From: GCA-2708415 sp964351905 | Lineage (GTDB): Bacteria; Pseudomonadota; Alphaproteobacteria; Micavibrionales; Micavibrionaceae | DNA length: 21,189 nucleotides | Direction of reading: 5' to 3' | Assembly: GCA_964351905.1 (NCBI GenBank) | Contig: CAYGPG010000028.1 | Coordinates: forward strand, 1-21,189 | In this document: one piece after another, positions 7,122 through 13,729 of the stretch | Layout: each line of letters begins with the position of its first letter | Position numbering within the stretch: position 1 is the stretch's first letter | Translations under genes and position numbers: made by a program | The notes under the pieces: model-generated | Seen by the model: the letters and a program-made list of their open reading frames with translations, nothing else | Told to the model about the DNA's origin: nothing | The model's database searches: none

Positions 7122-7359
7122 TTGATGGCCTCCTTAACGGCAAAGATTTTTTACCACCTGGCTTAAGACCTAAAGTCTTCTTATCCCTTTTCTTAAAAGG
7201 ATACCATTTGCCCGATGTATAAATTATTTGTCCGTAAGGTATATCAAAAATAGTTTCGTAATGAAAAGTATTTTTTTAAAATAATGGGTTTAAACCATAT
7301 TCTTTATTCAGCTCAATCGATAAGCCCCGTATTTTTCCTAATTTAATGTAGATAATCAT
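7111..7359 (-). pseudogene. 82-codon frame broken by one in-frame TAA, overlapping marR
   Basis: From ATG 7357-7359 the frame reads MIIYIKLGKIRGLSIELN, then KEYGLNPLF (27 codons), then TAA at 7276-7278. It continues in the same frame for 54 codons (KNTFHYETIFDIPYGQIIYT to PLRRPSNVN) and ends in TGA at 7111-7113. The part after the TAA has no ATG, GTG or TTG near its beginning, so it cannot start by itself, yet it is rich in ordinary protein residues and very basic (WYPFKKRDKKTLGLKPGGKK). A GGGG-containing ribosome site lies upstream of the ATG, and the TGA overlaps the marR start by 11 bases. This looks like one small gene with a nonsense codon, or a recoded gene. I do not recognise the family. 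Confidence 0.6.
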
Positions 7360-7384
7360 TTTATTTTCCCCTTTTAAATGATTG

Positions 7385-7681
7385 TTAATGAGAGTTTGCT
7401 GGTTGATAAGATAACCGCGCCATATAATTTTGGTACAAATACCTAAAATCATGGCGAATAATCCAATAAGCGCGCACCGTTTCTTCCGCTGTACGGCGCA
7501 GGATTTTTTTCTGTAATGGTCGATAAATCTGCTCTATTTGATCCTGTTCATTCTTATGCGCATGATCCCATTTTTTATAGTCTGCCAAGGCGCATAAGCA
7601 TCTTCGCCTATATTCATCTTCTAAATCAGCAAGCTGTTTTAGCTCGAATATTTCCATTTGTTTTTGTCGTCTATGTTTCAT
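7385..7681 (-). CDS. Unknown 98-aa charged protein, first gene of the marR operon
   Basis: Not recognised. The protein is short, soluble, helical and strongly charged. It has a Lys/Arg-rich N-terminus (MKHRRQKQ), heptad-like helix segments (ELKQLADLEDEYRRR, DQIEQIYRPLQKKILRR) and an aromatic C-terminus (RHDFRYLYQNYMARL). No signal peptide or membrane segment is present. The start ATG 7679-7681 is preceded by AGAGGAAG; an internal Met9 is possible but lacks such support. It is followed after 25 bases by the interrupted frame and then by marR, all on the same strand, so it is likely controlled by the palindromic region just upstream. Possible roles such as a DNA-binding or toxin/antitoxin partner are only guesses. 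Confidence 0.65.
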   Translation of the reverse strand: MKHRRQKQMEIFELKQLADLEDEYRRRCLCALADYKKWDHAHKNEQDQIEQIYRPLQKKILRRTAEETVRAYWIIRHDFRYLYQNYMARLSYQPANSH

Positions 7682-7706
7682 ATTTAATCTTCCTCTTAAA
7701 TTTATT

Positions 7707-7734
7707 TACATATTACAATACATGTGCGGATCAA
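7707..7734 (-). promoter_or_regulatory. Candidate promoter of the marR operon
   Basis: On the minus strand, TTGATC (7729-7734) and TATGTA (7707-7712) are separated by 16 bases and lie about 26-50 bases upstream of the first start codon at 7681. The -35 hexamer is half of the palindrome GATCAAATTGATC, so a bound repressor would cover it. Confidence 0.4.
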
Positions 7735-7799
7735 ATTGATCGAAATTGATTAACGAAACTTTAAAATTGATCTTTAGATAGGCTATCTTACGATCAATT
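7729..7799. promoter_or_regulatory. Cluster of GATCAA/TTGATC dyads with a concentric palindrome
   Basis: 7729-7741 is a perfect palindrome, GATCAA-A-TTGATC. A TTGATT half-site follows at 7745-7750. 7765-7799 is a 35-base palindrome: outer arms AATTGATC (7765-7772) and GATCAATT (7792-7799) enclose inner arms AGATAG (7776-7781) and CTATCT (7783-7788), all centred on base 7782. The shared hexamer suggests an operator array, plausibly for the MarR-like protein. The 35-base part ends only 11 bases from the pentapeptide gene's stop and, read leftward, is followed by a T-rich stretch. It could therefore also act as that gene's terminator. Confidence 0.55.
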
Positions 7800-7809
7800 A
7801 TTGCCTAAC

Positions 7810-8418
7810 CTATTGATTAACGGCAATTTTCTCGTTTTTAATTTCATTTAAAATGGAGCTTAGAAGGCGTTCCCGCATATTAGATTGGCGAATATCGCTC
7901 CCCATCAACACATGGTCATCCATAAAAATCATTGGTTTCATTAATCCCTGAATAATGAGGGGCGCATGTGATAAATCACAATCCAGCTCACCCAAATGAG
8001 AATAGATTGAACCTTTCAATGTCTTCGCTTCAGCCAGATTGATTTGAAACAAGCTAGGGCATGAGAATTTACAAACGCTCAAATCGGCTTGCGTGACAAT
8101 TGTTTTAGAAAAATACGCCCCTTCAAAATTTGAATTGGTACAATTCGCTTCTGCTAAACAGCTATTTAAAAGTGTCGTTGCTCGAAAATCCACATCTTCT
8201 AAAACCGCCCCTGTAAAGTCTGCATCAGTTAAATTAGCACCCCACAGACAAGCCTTCAGCATGATGGCCTCGTCAAAATTACCGCCTGCCAAATTGGTGC
8301 TACGGAGGTTAATTCCCGTTAAATCAATTTTCTTTTCTGTTGCTTGCTCAACCCCTTGGCGAATATTACTAAAACGCCCTTCATATAAAACTTTTCCATC
8401 CACAGATTTTAAATACAC
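7810..8418 (-). CDS. Pentapeptide-repeat protein
   Basis: 202-aa protein. Residues about 30-135 follow the A(D/N)LXX five-residue rule (IDLTG, INLRS, TNLAG, GNFDE, ANLTD, ADFTG, VDFRA, SNFEG), which folds as a right-handed quadrilateral beta helix. The N-terminus (YLKSVDGKVLYEGRFSNIRQ) and the C-terminal 65 residues lie outside the repeats; the latter are helical and contain MDDHVLMGSDIRQSNMRERL. Functions in this large family vary (DNA mimics that guard gyrase, adaptor proteins), and none can be assigned here. The start is GTG at 8416-8418, with AGAGAG upstream and a good promoter further up; no ATG fits. Six cysteines in the repeat region are unusual but not diagnostic. It stands alone on the minus strand. 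Confidence 0.85.
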   Translation of the reverse strand: MYLKSVDGKVLYEGRFSNIRQGVEQATEKKIDLTGINLRSTNLAGGNFDEAIMLKACLWGANLTDADFTGAVLEDVDFRATTLLNSCLAEANCTNSNFEGAYFSKTIVTQADLSVCKFSCPSLFQINLAEAKTLKGSIYSHLGELDCDLSHAPLIIQGLMKPMIFMDDHVLMGSDIRQSNMRERLLSSILNEIKNEKIAVNQ

Positions 8419-8462
8419 GATTCTACTCTCTTTAATCTAATTAATAATGGTATAAACCAACT

Positions 8463-8491
8463 ATTATATTAAATTAAATGGCAGTCAACAA
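8463..8491 (-). promoter_or_regulatory. Promoter of the pentapeptide-repeat gene
   Basis: On the minus strand a perfect -10 box TATAAT (8463-8468) lies 17 bases from TTGTTG (8486-8491). An overlapping TTGACT (8483-8488) has a shorter 14-base spacing. The start codon GTG is about 45 bases downstream. Confidence 0.6.
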
Positions 8492-8513
8492 CTTTATTTA
8501 TCTTTTTAGGAAT

Positions 8514-9812
8514 TTATTCTACGCGTTCTAAAACGGCAGTAAAGAAGCCATCGGTTTCATGGTCTTTGGGATTAAGGCGCAAATACTCACCAGAAACAGG
8601 GCAAGGCGTTCCTTCTGGCCAGTTTTCAGCAATATTTAAAACCTTATAGTTTAGATATTTCTTCAAAAAACTTTCAATCTGATCTTCATTTTCAGATTTA
8701 AATAAGGAACAGGTCGCATAGACCAAACGCCCGCCAATTTTCACTTTATCCGCTACGCGATCTAAAATTTCAGCTTGCAAAACAGTAATTTCTTCTAAGG
8801 TCGGGCCAAACCAATTCCAACGTAAATCTGGATTACGACGCCAAGTGCCAGAGGAGGAACAAGGCGCATCCACCAAAACCACGTCAATCGCATCTTTTTG
8901 ACGGCGCAACCATTTACGGTTTTTTTCATCTTCTAAACTACGCACTTCAACATTATGAATGTCTGCTTTTTTGTAACGTCTACGCCCTTTTTCCAAACGG
9001 CGGGTTGAATTATCTAAGGCAAAGATAATCCCCTTCCCTTCCATTTGTGCCGCCAAACCAAGCGTTTTACCACCGCCGCCCGCACAATAATCCATCACAC
9101 GCATGCCTGGTTTTACGTCACAGATATGTGCTATCAATTGTGATCCCTCGTCTTGAATTTCAACAAACCCTTTGTGGAACGCTTTTGTCGCGCTCATATA
9201 AGGTTTTTCCAAACAACGCAAACCATGCGGTGCGTATGTTGTACGAATCGTCTTCACATCATCTTTAGCCAAAGAGTCTTGTGCTTGCTCCACACTTAAT
9301 TTGATTATATTCACCCGCAGATCAATTTGTGCTGGCTCTAACATAGCTTCCAAATGGCTTTTAAAATCATCACCAAATAATTCGCGTAAATCTTCTTCCG
9401 CCCACTCTGGACATTCTGCCTGCACCGCTTCTGGCATATCTTTATGAGTAAGATCTTTTCCCTCGAGCGCCTCAATCAGTTTTTCTTCATCCAGCGTCAA
9501 AATACCCGTACAGTGATTTTCTTCGACAAAACGAATAGTCACATCATGCGTCGACATGCCCGTCAGCCTTAAGTAAGCAATCACCCGCGTCCGTGGACTA
9601 TCCTCATGCTTCACATGACCCAACCACCACCCTAAACGCGCCGTGGAACGCATCACATCATAAACAAGCTCAACAATATATTTACGATCTTTTGAGCCAA
9701 TATAACGGCGATTACGCATATAATCGCGCAGAACATTATCCATCGGGATATTAGCTTCTTTCATTTTGAACAGAATTTCAATGGCGGTTTGTATGCGTGC
9801 GCTATCTCTCAT
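8514..9812 (-). CDS. rsmB: 16S rRNA m5C967 methyltransferase RsmB
   Basis: 432-aa RNA cytosine-5 methyltransferase of the RsmB/NOP family, which uses S-adenosylmethionine to methylate C967 of 16S rRNA. An N-terminal NusB-like helical domain (about 1-135) is followed by the linker with EIQDEGSQLIA (218-228). The SAM-binding motif is VMDYCAGGGGKT (239-250). The two catalytic cysteines are Cys318 in DAPCSSSGTWRRNPD and Cys368 in YATCSLFKSENEDQI. CAGGGGKT instead of the common CAAPGGKT resembles alphaproteobacterial versions. The start ATG at 9810-9812 gives a full-length protein. It lies between guaB and guaA on the same strand, an order known from alphaproteobacteria, although several genes now separate the three. 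Confidence 0.95.
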   Translation of the reverse strand: MRDSARIQTAIEILFKMKEANIPMDNVLRDYMRNRRYIGSKDRKYIVELVYDVMRSTARLGWWLGHVKHEDSPRTRVIAYLRLTGMSTHDVTIRFVEENHCTGILTLDEEKLIEALEGKDLTHKDMPEAVQAECPEWAEEDLRELFGDDFKSHLEAMLEPAQIDLRVNIIKLSVEQAQDSLAKDDVKTIRTTYAPHGLRCLEKPYMSATKAFHKGFVEIQDEGSQLIAHICDVKPGMRVMDYCAGGGGKTLGLAAQMEGKGIIFALDNSTRRLEKGRRRYKKADIHNVEVRSLEDEKNRKWLRRQKDAIDVVLVDAPCSSSGTWRRNPDLRWNWFGPTLEEITVLQAEILDRVADKVKIGGRLVYATCSLFKSENEDQIESFLKKYLNYKVLNIAENWPEGTPCPVSGEYLRLNPKDHETDGFFTAVLERVE

Positions 9813-9849
9813 GATTGATGTCTTACAGAGGTTAAAGATAAAAAGAAAG

Positions 9850-9888
9850 AAAAAAGCCTATGGGTGTCTTTCAACGCCATAGGCTTCA
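9850..9888 (-). terminator. Intrinsic terminator of the acidic secreted protein gene
   Basis: GCCTATGG (9856-9863) and CCATAGGC (9877-9884) form a perfect 8-bp stem, extended by A-T pairs. Read leftward it is followed by TTTTTTCTTTC, a classical terminator. It sits between the gene at 9914-10246 and rsmB. Confidence 0.88.
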
Positions 9889-9913
9889 TCGTTATCATAA
9901 TTTTTAAAGAAGA

Positions 9914-10246
9914 TTATTCCATATTTTCTGTTTCATCTTCTGCATGATCATGATCACCGTCATACCCGTGATCTTCTTCCATACCGTGGTCATGATCTTC
10001 GGCTTTAGAAACACAATCTGTCGATTCTGTTTCGCCTTCGCTCATTTGCTCGCCTTCTTCCATGGCTTTATCCATGCAATCAATAGCTTCTTCAAAATCC
10101 GCTTCAGCTTCTGATGACATTTCAGACGTATCGGCTGTTAATTCTTCCGCCGCCGTCATATCGGCTGAATCTTCTGCCTTTGCTGAAAAGCTCGTATAGC
10201 CAATCGTCATCAAAACCAAGGCCAAAATAGTTAGTATTTTTTTCAT
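9914..10246 (-). CDS. Small secreted acidic His-containing protein
   Basis: 110-aa protein of unknown family. A signal peptide (MKKILTILALVLMTIGYTSF, cleavage after SAKA) precedes a mature part made largely of Glu, Asp, Ser, Met and Ala. Two cysteines are present (IDCMDKAM and STDCVSKA), and the C-terminus alternates His and Asp (DHDHGMEEDHGYDGDHDHAE). Such a sequence should be unstructured and could bind divalent cations in the periplasm; this is inference. The start ATG 10244-10246 has AAGGAG eight bases upstream. It ends at a strong terminator and has its own upstream gap, so it is likely a single-gene transcript. It resembles in style, but not clearly in sequence, the acidic anchored proteins at 11407-12014. 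Confidence 0.75.
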   Translation of the reverse strand: MKKILTILALVLMTIGYTSFSAKAEDSADMTAAEELTADTSEMSSEAEADFEEAIDCMDKAMEEGEQMSEGETESTDCVSKAEDHDHGMEEDHGYDGDHDHAEDETENME

Positions 10247-10330
10247 ATTCGTATCTCCTTAAATCAAACAAAACCCATCGTTTTATTTATGGATGATATT
10301 GCGCTCAATTTGTAAAAAAGCAAGCAGGAT

Positions 10331-10783
10331 TTATTTATATTTCAGCGTAATAATCGCACCCGCGCAAAGGAGCGTCAGACCCATTAATTTCTGCCACGTA
10401 ATGGGATTAGCCGTCTCCGACAAAATACCATAATGATCCAACAATGCCGCCATCACCAATTGCCCTGCAATCATCACCGCAATCATCGCCGCCACACCCA
10501 TATAAGGCACGATATAAAGCGCAACCGTCACAAACACCGCACCAAGAAGACCACCCGTCCACATCCACCATTTCAGTCCTTGGGTTTCGACTTCCATAAA
10601 CCGACCACCACTCATAATCAGCGCGAGGATAAGCAAAGCGACAGTCCCCACCGCAAAAGATACAAAAGACGCCCAGATAGGCGAGCTTAAATGTTGATTA
10701 AGCTTCGCATTAATTAAAGGCTGATAAGACGTCATCGCTCCCGCAACAAAGGCAAGCAATGGAAAAACAATCGCAATATTCAT
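10331..10783 (-). CDS. YdcZ/DUF606-type DMT-superfamily membrane transporter
   Basis: 150-aa inner-membrane protein with about five hydrophobic helices. The N-terminus (MNIAIVFPLLAFVAGAMTSY) is followed by QPLINAKLNQHLSSP. The middle has WWMWTGGLLGAVFV and the MGVAAMIAVMIAGQLVMAAL stretch. These are characteristic of DMT family transporters of the YdcZ (DUF606) group. These half-size proteins have five helices and probably work as dimers; substrates are unknown. The start ATG 10781-10783 lies only three bases after the stop of the upstream GNAT gene, so the two are one operon. Confidence 0.85.
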   Translation of the reverse strand: MNIAIVFPLLAFVAGAMTSYQPLINAKLNQHLSSPIWASFVSFAVGTVALLILALIMSGGRFMEVETQGLKWWMWTGGLLGAVFVTVALYIVPYMGVAAMIAVMIAGQLVMAALLDHYGILSETANPITWQKLMGLTLLCAGAIITLKYK

Positions 10784-10786
10784 ATT

Positions 10787-11335
10787 TTAAGCTTTCTCTA
10801 AAATCACATTGATATCCCGCCAGCCATAGCAAACTTCTTTTTCTTTCGTCGGGCCAAACTCAACAATCTTTTTACCCACACGCTGTCCCCCCATCGCTTC
10901 ATAAAAAGCACAAGCGCGTTTATTATCTTTTAAAACCCATAAACACATGGAATTATGTTTTTGTTCTTTAAAGCTTTGAATTGCTCTTTTGATTAATTGA
11001 GTACCAACACCTTGTCTGTAAACTTCGGGAAGCAAATACAAGCCATAAATTTCCGAAGAATATAAAGGACGTATCTTTGATGTGCCCGCAGGCGGCGTGC
11101 GTAAAGGCCCAATCGCAACAAAACCAACTGGCTGATTGTCTAAATACGCTATAAAACGATCAGAAGTTGTATCGTTTAACCATTCACTCCAATCAGTCGT
11201 TCTTTTTTCAACCGTCTGCGTATCTATATAATCTTGGCTTATTATCCCCTTATAAGCTCCCTGCCACCCTTTTACATGAATATCCGCAAGAATAGGCGCA
11301 TCGCTTTTTTCTGCTTTTTTAATGATTATTGTCAT
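10787..11335 (-). CDS. GNAT-family N-acetyltransferase
   Basis: 182-aa acetyl-CoA-dependent acetyltransferase of the GNAT fold. The N-terminal substrate half contains ADIHVKGWQGAYKGIISQDY, a phrase common in GNAT proteins of this class. The acetyl-CoA pyrophosphate-binding motif A is GLYLLPEVYRQGVGTQLI (R-Q-G-V-G), followed by the conserved NKRACAFYEAMGG near the end of the fold. The acceptor is unknown. The start ATG 11333-11335 has a weak ribosome site. The gene overlaps nothing and is followed after three bases by the YdcZ-type transporter, suggesting joint handling of a small molecule. It diverges from the acidic anchored protein genes. Confidence 0.88.
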   Translation of the reverse strand: MTIIIKKAEKSDAPILADIHVKGWQGAYKGIISQDYIDTQTVEKRTTDWSEWLNDTTSDRFIAYLDNQPVGFVAIGPLRTPPAGTSKIRPLYSSEIYGLYLLPEVYRQGVGTQLIKRAIQSFKEQKHNSMCLWVLKDNKRACAFYEAMGGQRVGKKIVEFGPTKEKEVCYGWRDINVILEKA

Positions 11336-11406
11336 AGCTTTAGGAACTTTTTGTGTTTTCTGATAGTTATCCTGTCAATACTATAACCCAAAAGAAGGAA
11401 AAAACC

Positions 11407-11577
11407 ATGAGTGAAGGAAAATCAAATTCAGGCCTATTGGCTGTCATAGCTGTTGTTTTAATTGCAATTCTAGGCATTGCTGTCTATGAAATGAATGACG
11501 AGCCAGACACAGTCGGCGAAGCAGTTGAACAAGCTGGTGAAGATATTGGCAATTCAATTGAAGATGCAACTAACTAA
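11407..11577 (+). CDS. Small membrane-anchored acidic protein A
   Basis: 56-aa protein: a short polar head, one transmembrane helix (GLLAVIAVVLIAILGIAVYE, residues about 9-28) and an acidic helical tail (VGEAVEQAGEDIGNSIEDA). The start ATG 11407 is preceded by AAGGAA at good spacing; the longer frame from 11353 lacks this. The tail resembles the repeat units of the next gene (EAMDNAGEVI and similar), so the two look like paralogues of different length. A tail facing the periplasm or cytoplasm cannot be decided. No known family is recognised. The gap to the next gene is 20 bases, so they are probably co-transcribed. Confidence 0.7.
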   Translation: MSEGKSNSGLLAVIAVVLIAILGIAVYEMNDEPDTVGEAVEQAGEDIGNSIEDATN

Positions 11578-11597
11578 ATATATAAGAAAGTATAAAT

Positions 11598-12014
11598 ATG
11601 CAAAATAACAAACCTATTATTATTACAATTCTTGCGATCGTCGCCATTGTGGCTATTGCAATTTTTGCGATGAGATCATCAGATGACGCATCAATGGAAA
11701 GCAGTATGGACAACATGACTACAACTATGGAAGAAATGGGCAATGACATAGGCGAAGCCATGGACAACGCTGGTGAAGTCATCAGCGAAAATACAGACGC
11801 TGCAATTGATAACATCAATGAAGCCGCCGATGATGCGTCAAATGCAATTGGTGAAGCTTATGACGATGCCGCGGAAACTGTTGAAGAAACAGCAAATGAC
11901 ATCGAAGATGTTTTTACTGATGACACAGTCGCAGAAGATATTAACGAAGCTGCTGACGACGCATCAGATGCGATGGATAATGCAGCAGACGAAGCAGAAG
12001 AAGCCATTCAGTAA
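11598..12014 (+). CDS. Membrane-anchored acidic Ala/Asp repeat protein B
   Basis: 138-aa protein. One transmembrane helix (IIITILAIVAIVAIAIFAM, residues 7-25) is followed by about 110 residues of repeated acidic amphipathic helix units such as INEAADDASNAIGEAYDDAA and INEAADDASDAMDNAADEAE. The phrase EDINEAADDAS is nearly duplicated, at about residues 72-82 and 114-124. Such repeats recall LEA-like or coiled-coil tails, but no specific family is recognised. It may act as a surface-charged spacer or stress-related anchor; that is conjecture. The start ATG 11598 has AAGAAAG upstream. It converges with guaB, with six bases between stops, and no terminator is visible. Confidence 0.75.
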   Translation: MQNNKPIIITILAIVAIVAIAIFAMRSSDDASMESSMDNMTTTMEEMGNDIGEAMDNAGEVISENTDAAIDNINEAADDASNAIGEAYDDAAETVEETANDIEDVFTDDTVAEDINEAADDASDAMDNAADEAEEAIQ

Positions 12015-12020
12015 GACCGC

Positions 12021-13508
12021 TTAACTTTCTGTTCTATAATTTGGGGCCTCGCGCGTGATTGTTATATTATGGGCGTGGCTTTCTTTAAATCCAGCGCCTG
12101 TCATTCGCACAAATTGCGCATTTTCTTTCATTTCTTCAATCGTGGCACAACCAGTGTAGCCCATAGACGCCCTTAAACCGCCAACCATTTGGTGAATAAT
12201 CGCACTGACAGGGCCTTTATAGGGCACACGTCCTTCAATGCCTTCTGGCACTAACTTATTAGAATCAGTCACATTGCCTTGGAAATAACGCTCCGATGAT
12301 CCTTTAACCATCGCCCCTACGCTCCCCATACCGCGATAGGATTTATAGGAACGCCCTTGATAGAGGATAATTTCCCCCGGTGCTTCATCTGTTCCCGCAA
12401 AGGCAGAGCCCATCATCGCGCAATCTGCGCCTGCCGCAATTGCCTTGGCGTAATCACCAGAATATTTAATACCCCCATCGGCAATCACTGGAATGTCATA
12501 TTTTGATGCCACTTCAACTACATTCATAATCGCCGTTAATTGTGGTACACCCACGCCTGCGACAACACGCGTTGTACAAATGGAACCTGGACCAATCCCC
12601 ACTTTTAACGCATCTGCGCCCGCATCAATCAATGCCTTGGCCGCATCGCCTGTGGCAATATTTCCTGCAATAATCTGAACTTTATCGCCGCACATTTTTT
12701 TCACGCGCGTCACCATATCCAACACACCTTTAGAATGACCATGCGCGGTATCAATCACAATCACATCAATTTCAGCATCGCTTAAGGCTTCGACACGGGC
12801 GATATTACTCTCCCCCGTCCCAATTGCCGCCCCAACGCGAAGGCGGTCTTGGGAATCTTTACAAGCATTTGGGAACGCGCGGGCTTTTTCAATATCTTTA
12901 ACAGTGATCAAACCCGTACATCTGTTTTGGTCATCTACAACCAACAATTTTTCAATACGATTTTTATGAAGTAATTTTTTTGCTTCGTGGCGGTCTGCAT
13001 TGTTCAAAACCGTAACCAAATTTTCTGACGTCATTAATTCTTTAACGGGCTGGCTTGGGTTATCAGCAAAACGCACATCTCGGTTGGTTAAGATACCCAT
13101 CAACTTCCCTGTTTTGTCTTCTGTCACGGGAAATCCAGCGAACCCATAATGATCCATCATCTGCAACGCATCGGCCAAGGTCGCATCTGGTGAAATAGTG
13201 ATCGGGTTCACCACCATGCCAGATTCATAACGCTTTACTTTACGCACCGCGTCCGCTTGTCCTTGAACGTCTAAATTACGGTGAATAATACCCATCCCAC
13301 CATTTTGCGCCATCGCAATCGCCATTTCGGCCTCGGTCACCGTATCCATGGCGGAAGATAAAAGCGGAATATTTAAATCAATGGATTTGGTCAGACGCGT
13401 CTTTGTACTCACGCCATCAGGCAATACGCTGGACGCCGCAGGCACCAACAAAACGTCATCAAACGTCAGAGCTTCTTGAAGTATTTTTGAGGAAGTATTT
13501 TTTGTCAT
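12021..13508 (-). CDS. guaB: IMP dehydrogenase
   Basis: 495-aa cytosolic enzyme that oxidises IMP to XMP with NAD, the committed step of GMP synthesis. The (beta/alpha)8 barrel begins with LTFDDVLLVPAAS and is split by a CBS pair (about residues 97-155 and 160-215), which senses nucleotides in this family. The catalytic loop is GIGPGSICTTRVVAGVG with Cys311. The mobile flap has YRGMGSVGAMVKGSSERYFQ. The C-terminus carries GYTGCATIEEM and the AHNITITREAPNY end. I chose ATG 13506-13508 because AGGA lies seven bases upstream; a TTG six bases earlier is weaker. A good promoter lies at 13545-13572. With guaA in the same window, both enzymes that make GMP from IMP are present. Confidence 0.98.
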   Translation of the reverse strand: MTKNTSSKILQEALTFDDVLLVPAASSVLPDGVSTKTRLTKSIDLNIPLLSSAMDTVTEAEMAIAMAQNGGMGIIHRNLDVQGQADAVRKVKRYESGMVVNPITISPDATLADALQMMDHYGFAGFPVTEDKTGKLMGILTNRDVRFADNPSQPVKELMTSENLVTVLNNADRHEAKKLLHKNRIEKLLVVDDQNRCTGLITVKDIEKARAFPNACKDSQDRLRVGAAIGTGESNIARVEALSDAEIDVIVIDTAHGHSKGVLDMVTRVKKMCGDKVQIIAGNIATGDAAKALIDAGADALKVGIGPGSICTTRVVAGVGVPQLTAIMNVVEVASKYDIPVIADGGIKYSGDYAKAIAAGADCAMMGSAFAGTDEAPGEIILYQGRSYKSYRGMGSVGAMVKGSSERYFQGNVTDSNKLVPEGIEGRVPYKGPVSAIIHQMVGGLRASMGYTGCATIEEMKENAQFVRMTGAGFKESHAHNITITREAPNYRTES

Positions 13509-13544
13509 GTGCAAATCCTAATAATATGTGCGATTTGCAGTGTA

Positions 13545-13572
13545 GTTATACGGGTATTTTATGAAATGTAAA
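13545..13572 (-). promoter_or_regulatory. Sigma-70-type promoter of guaB
   Basis: On the minus strand TTTACA (13567-13572) and TATAAC (13545-13550) are separated by 16 bases. Each matches the consensus at five of six positions. Transcription would begin near 13538, giving a leader of about 30 bases with the AGGA ribosome site. Confidence 0.7.
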
Positions 13573-13593
13573 GATATTTCATATTCTCTTAGT

Positions 13594-13684
13594 TGTCATT
13601 GCGAGAGAGCGGAGCGAACGCGGCAATCCAGAGCTTATCGAAAATATTCTGGATTGCTTCGTCATTACATTCCTCGCAATGACA
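13594..13684. repeat. Dispersed palindromic (REP/MITE-like) repeat, copy 2
   Basis: 91-base imperfect palindrome. Outer arms TGTCATTGCGAG (13594-13605) and CTCGCAATGACA (13673-13684) are exact complements. The inner blocks GCGGCAATCCAGA and TCTGGATTGCTTCG also pair. It shares these blocks with the copy at 6651-6733 but differs in the middle. It lies between the guaB promoter and the LysE gene. Confidence 0.85.
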
Positions 13685-13729
13685 GCTTTTACACTTCAAA
13701 ACAACTTATAAACTATCTATAACCTCACC

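Noticed and set aside
2739..7278. TAA reassigned to an amino acid (alternative genetic code)
   Set aside because: Many intact genes in the window, such as rsmB, the flavoprotein gene, LysE and accB, end at TAA exactly where their families end, so TAA is a normal stop here.
7111..7681. Toxin-antitoxin module made of the marR operon genes
   Set aside because: Two or three small coupled genes with an operator look like one, but no toxin fold or motif is visible and the middle gene is broken.
11353..11406. Upstream start of acidic protein A at 11353
   Set aside because: It lacks a ribosome site and adds a non-conserved stretch; ATG 11407 has AAGGAA at good spacing.
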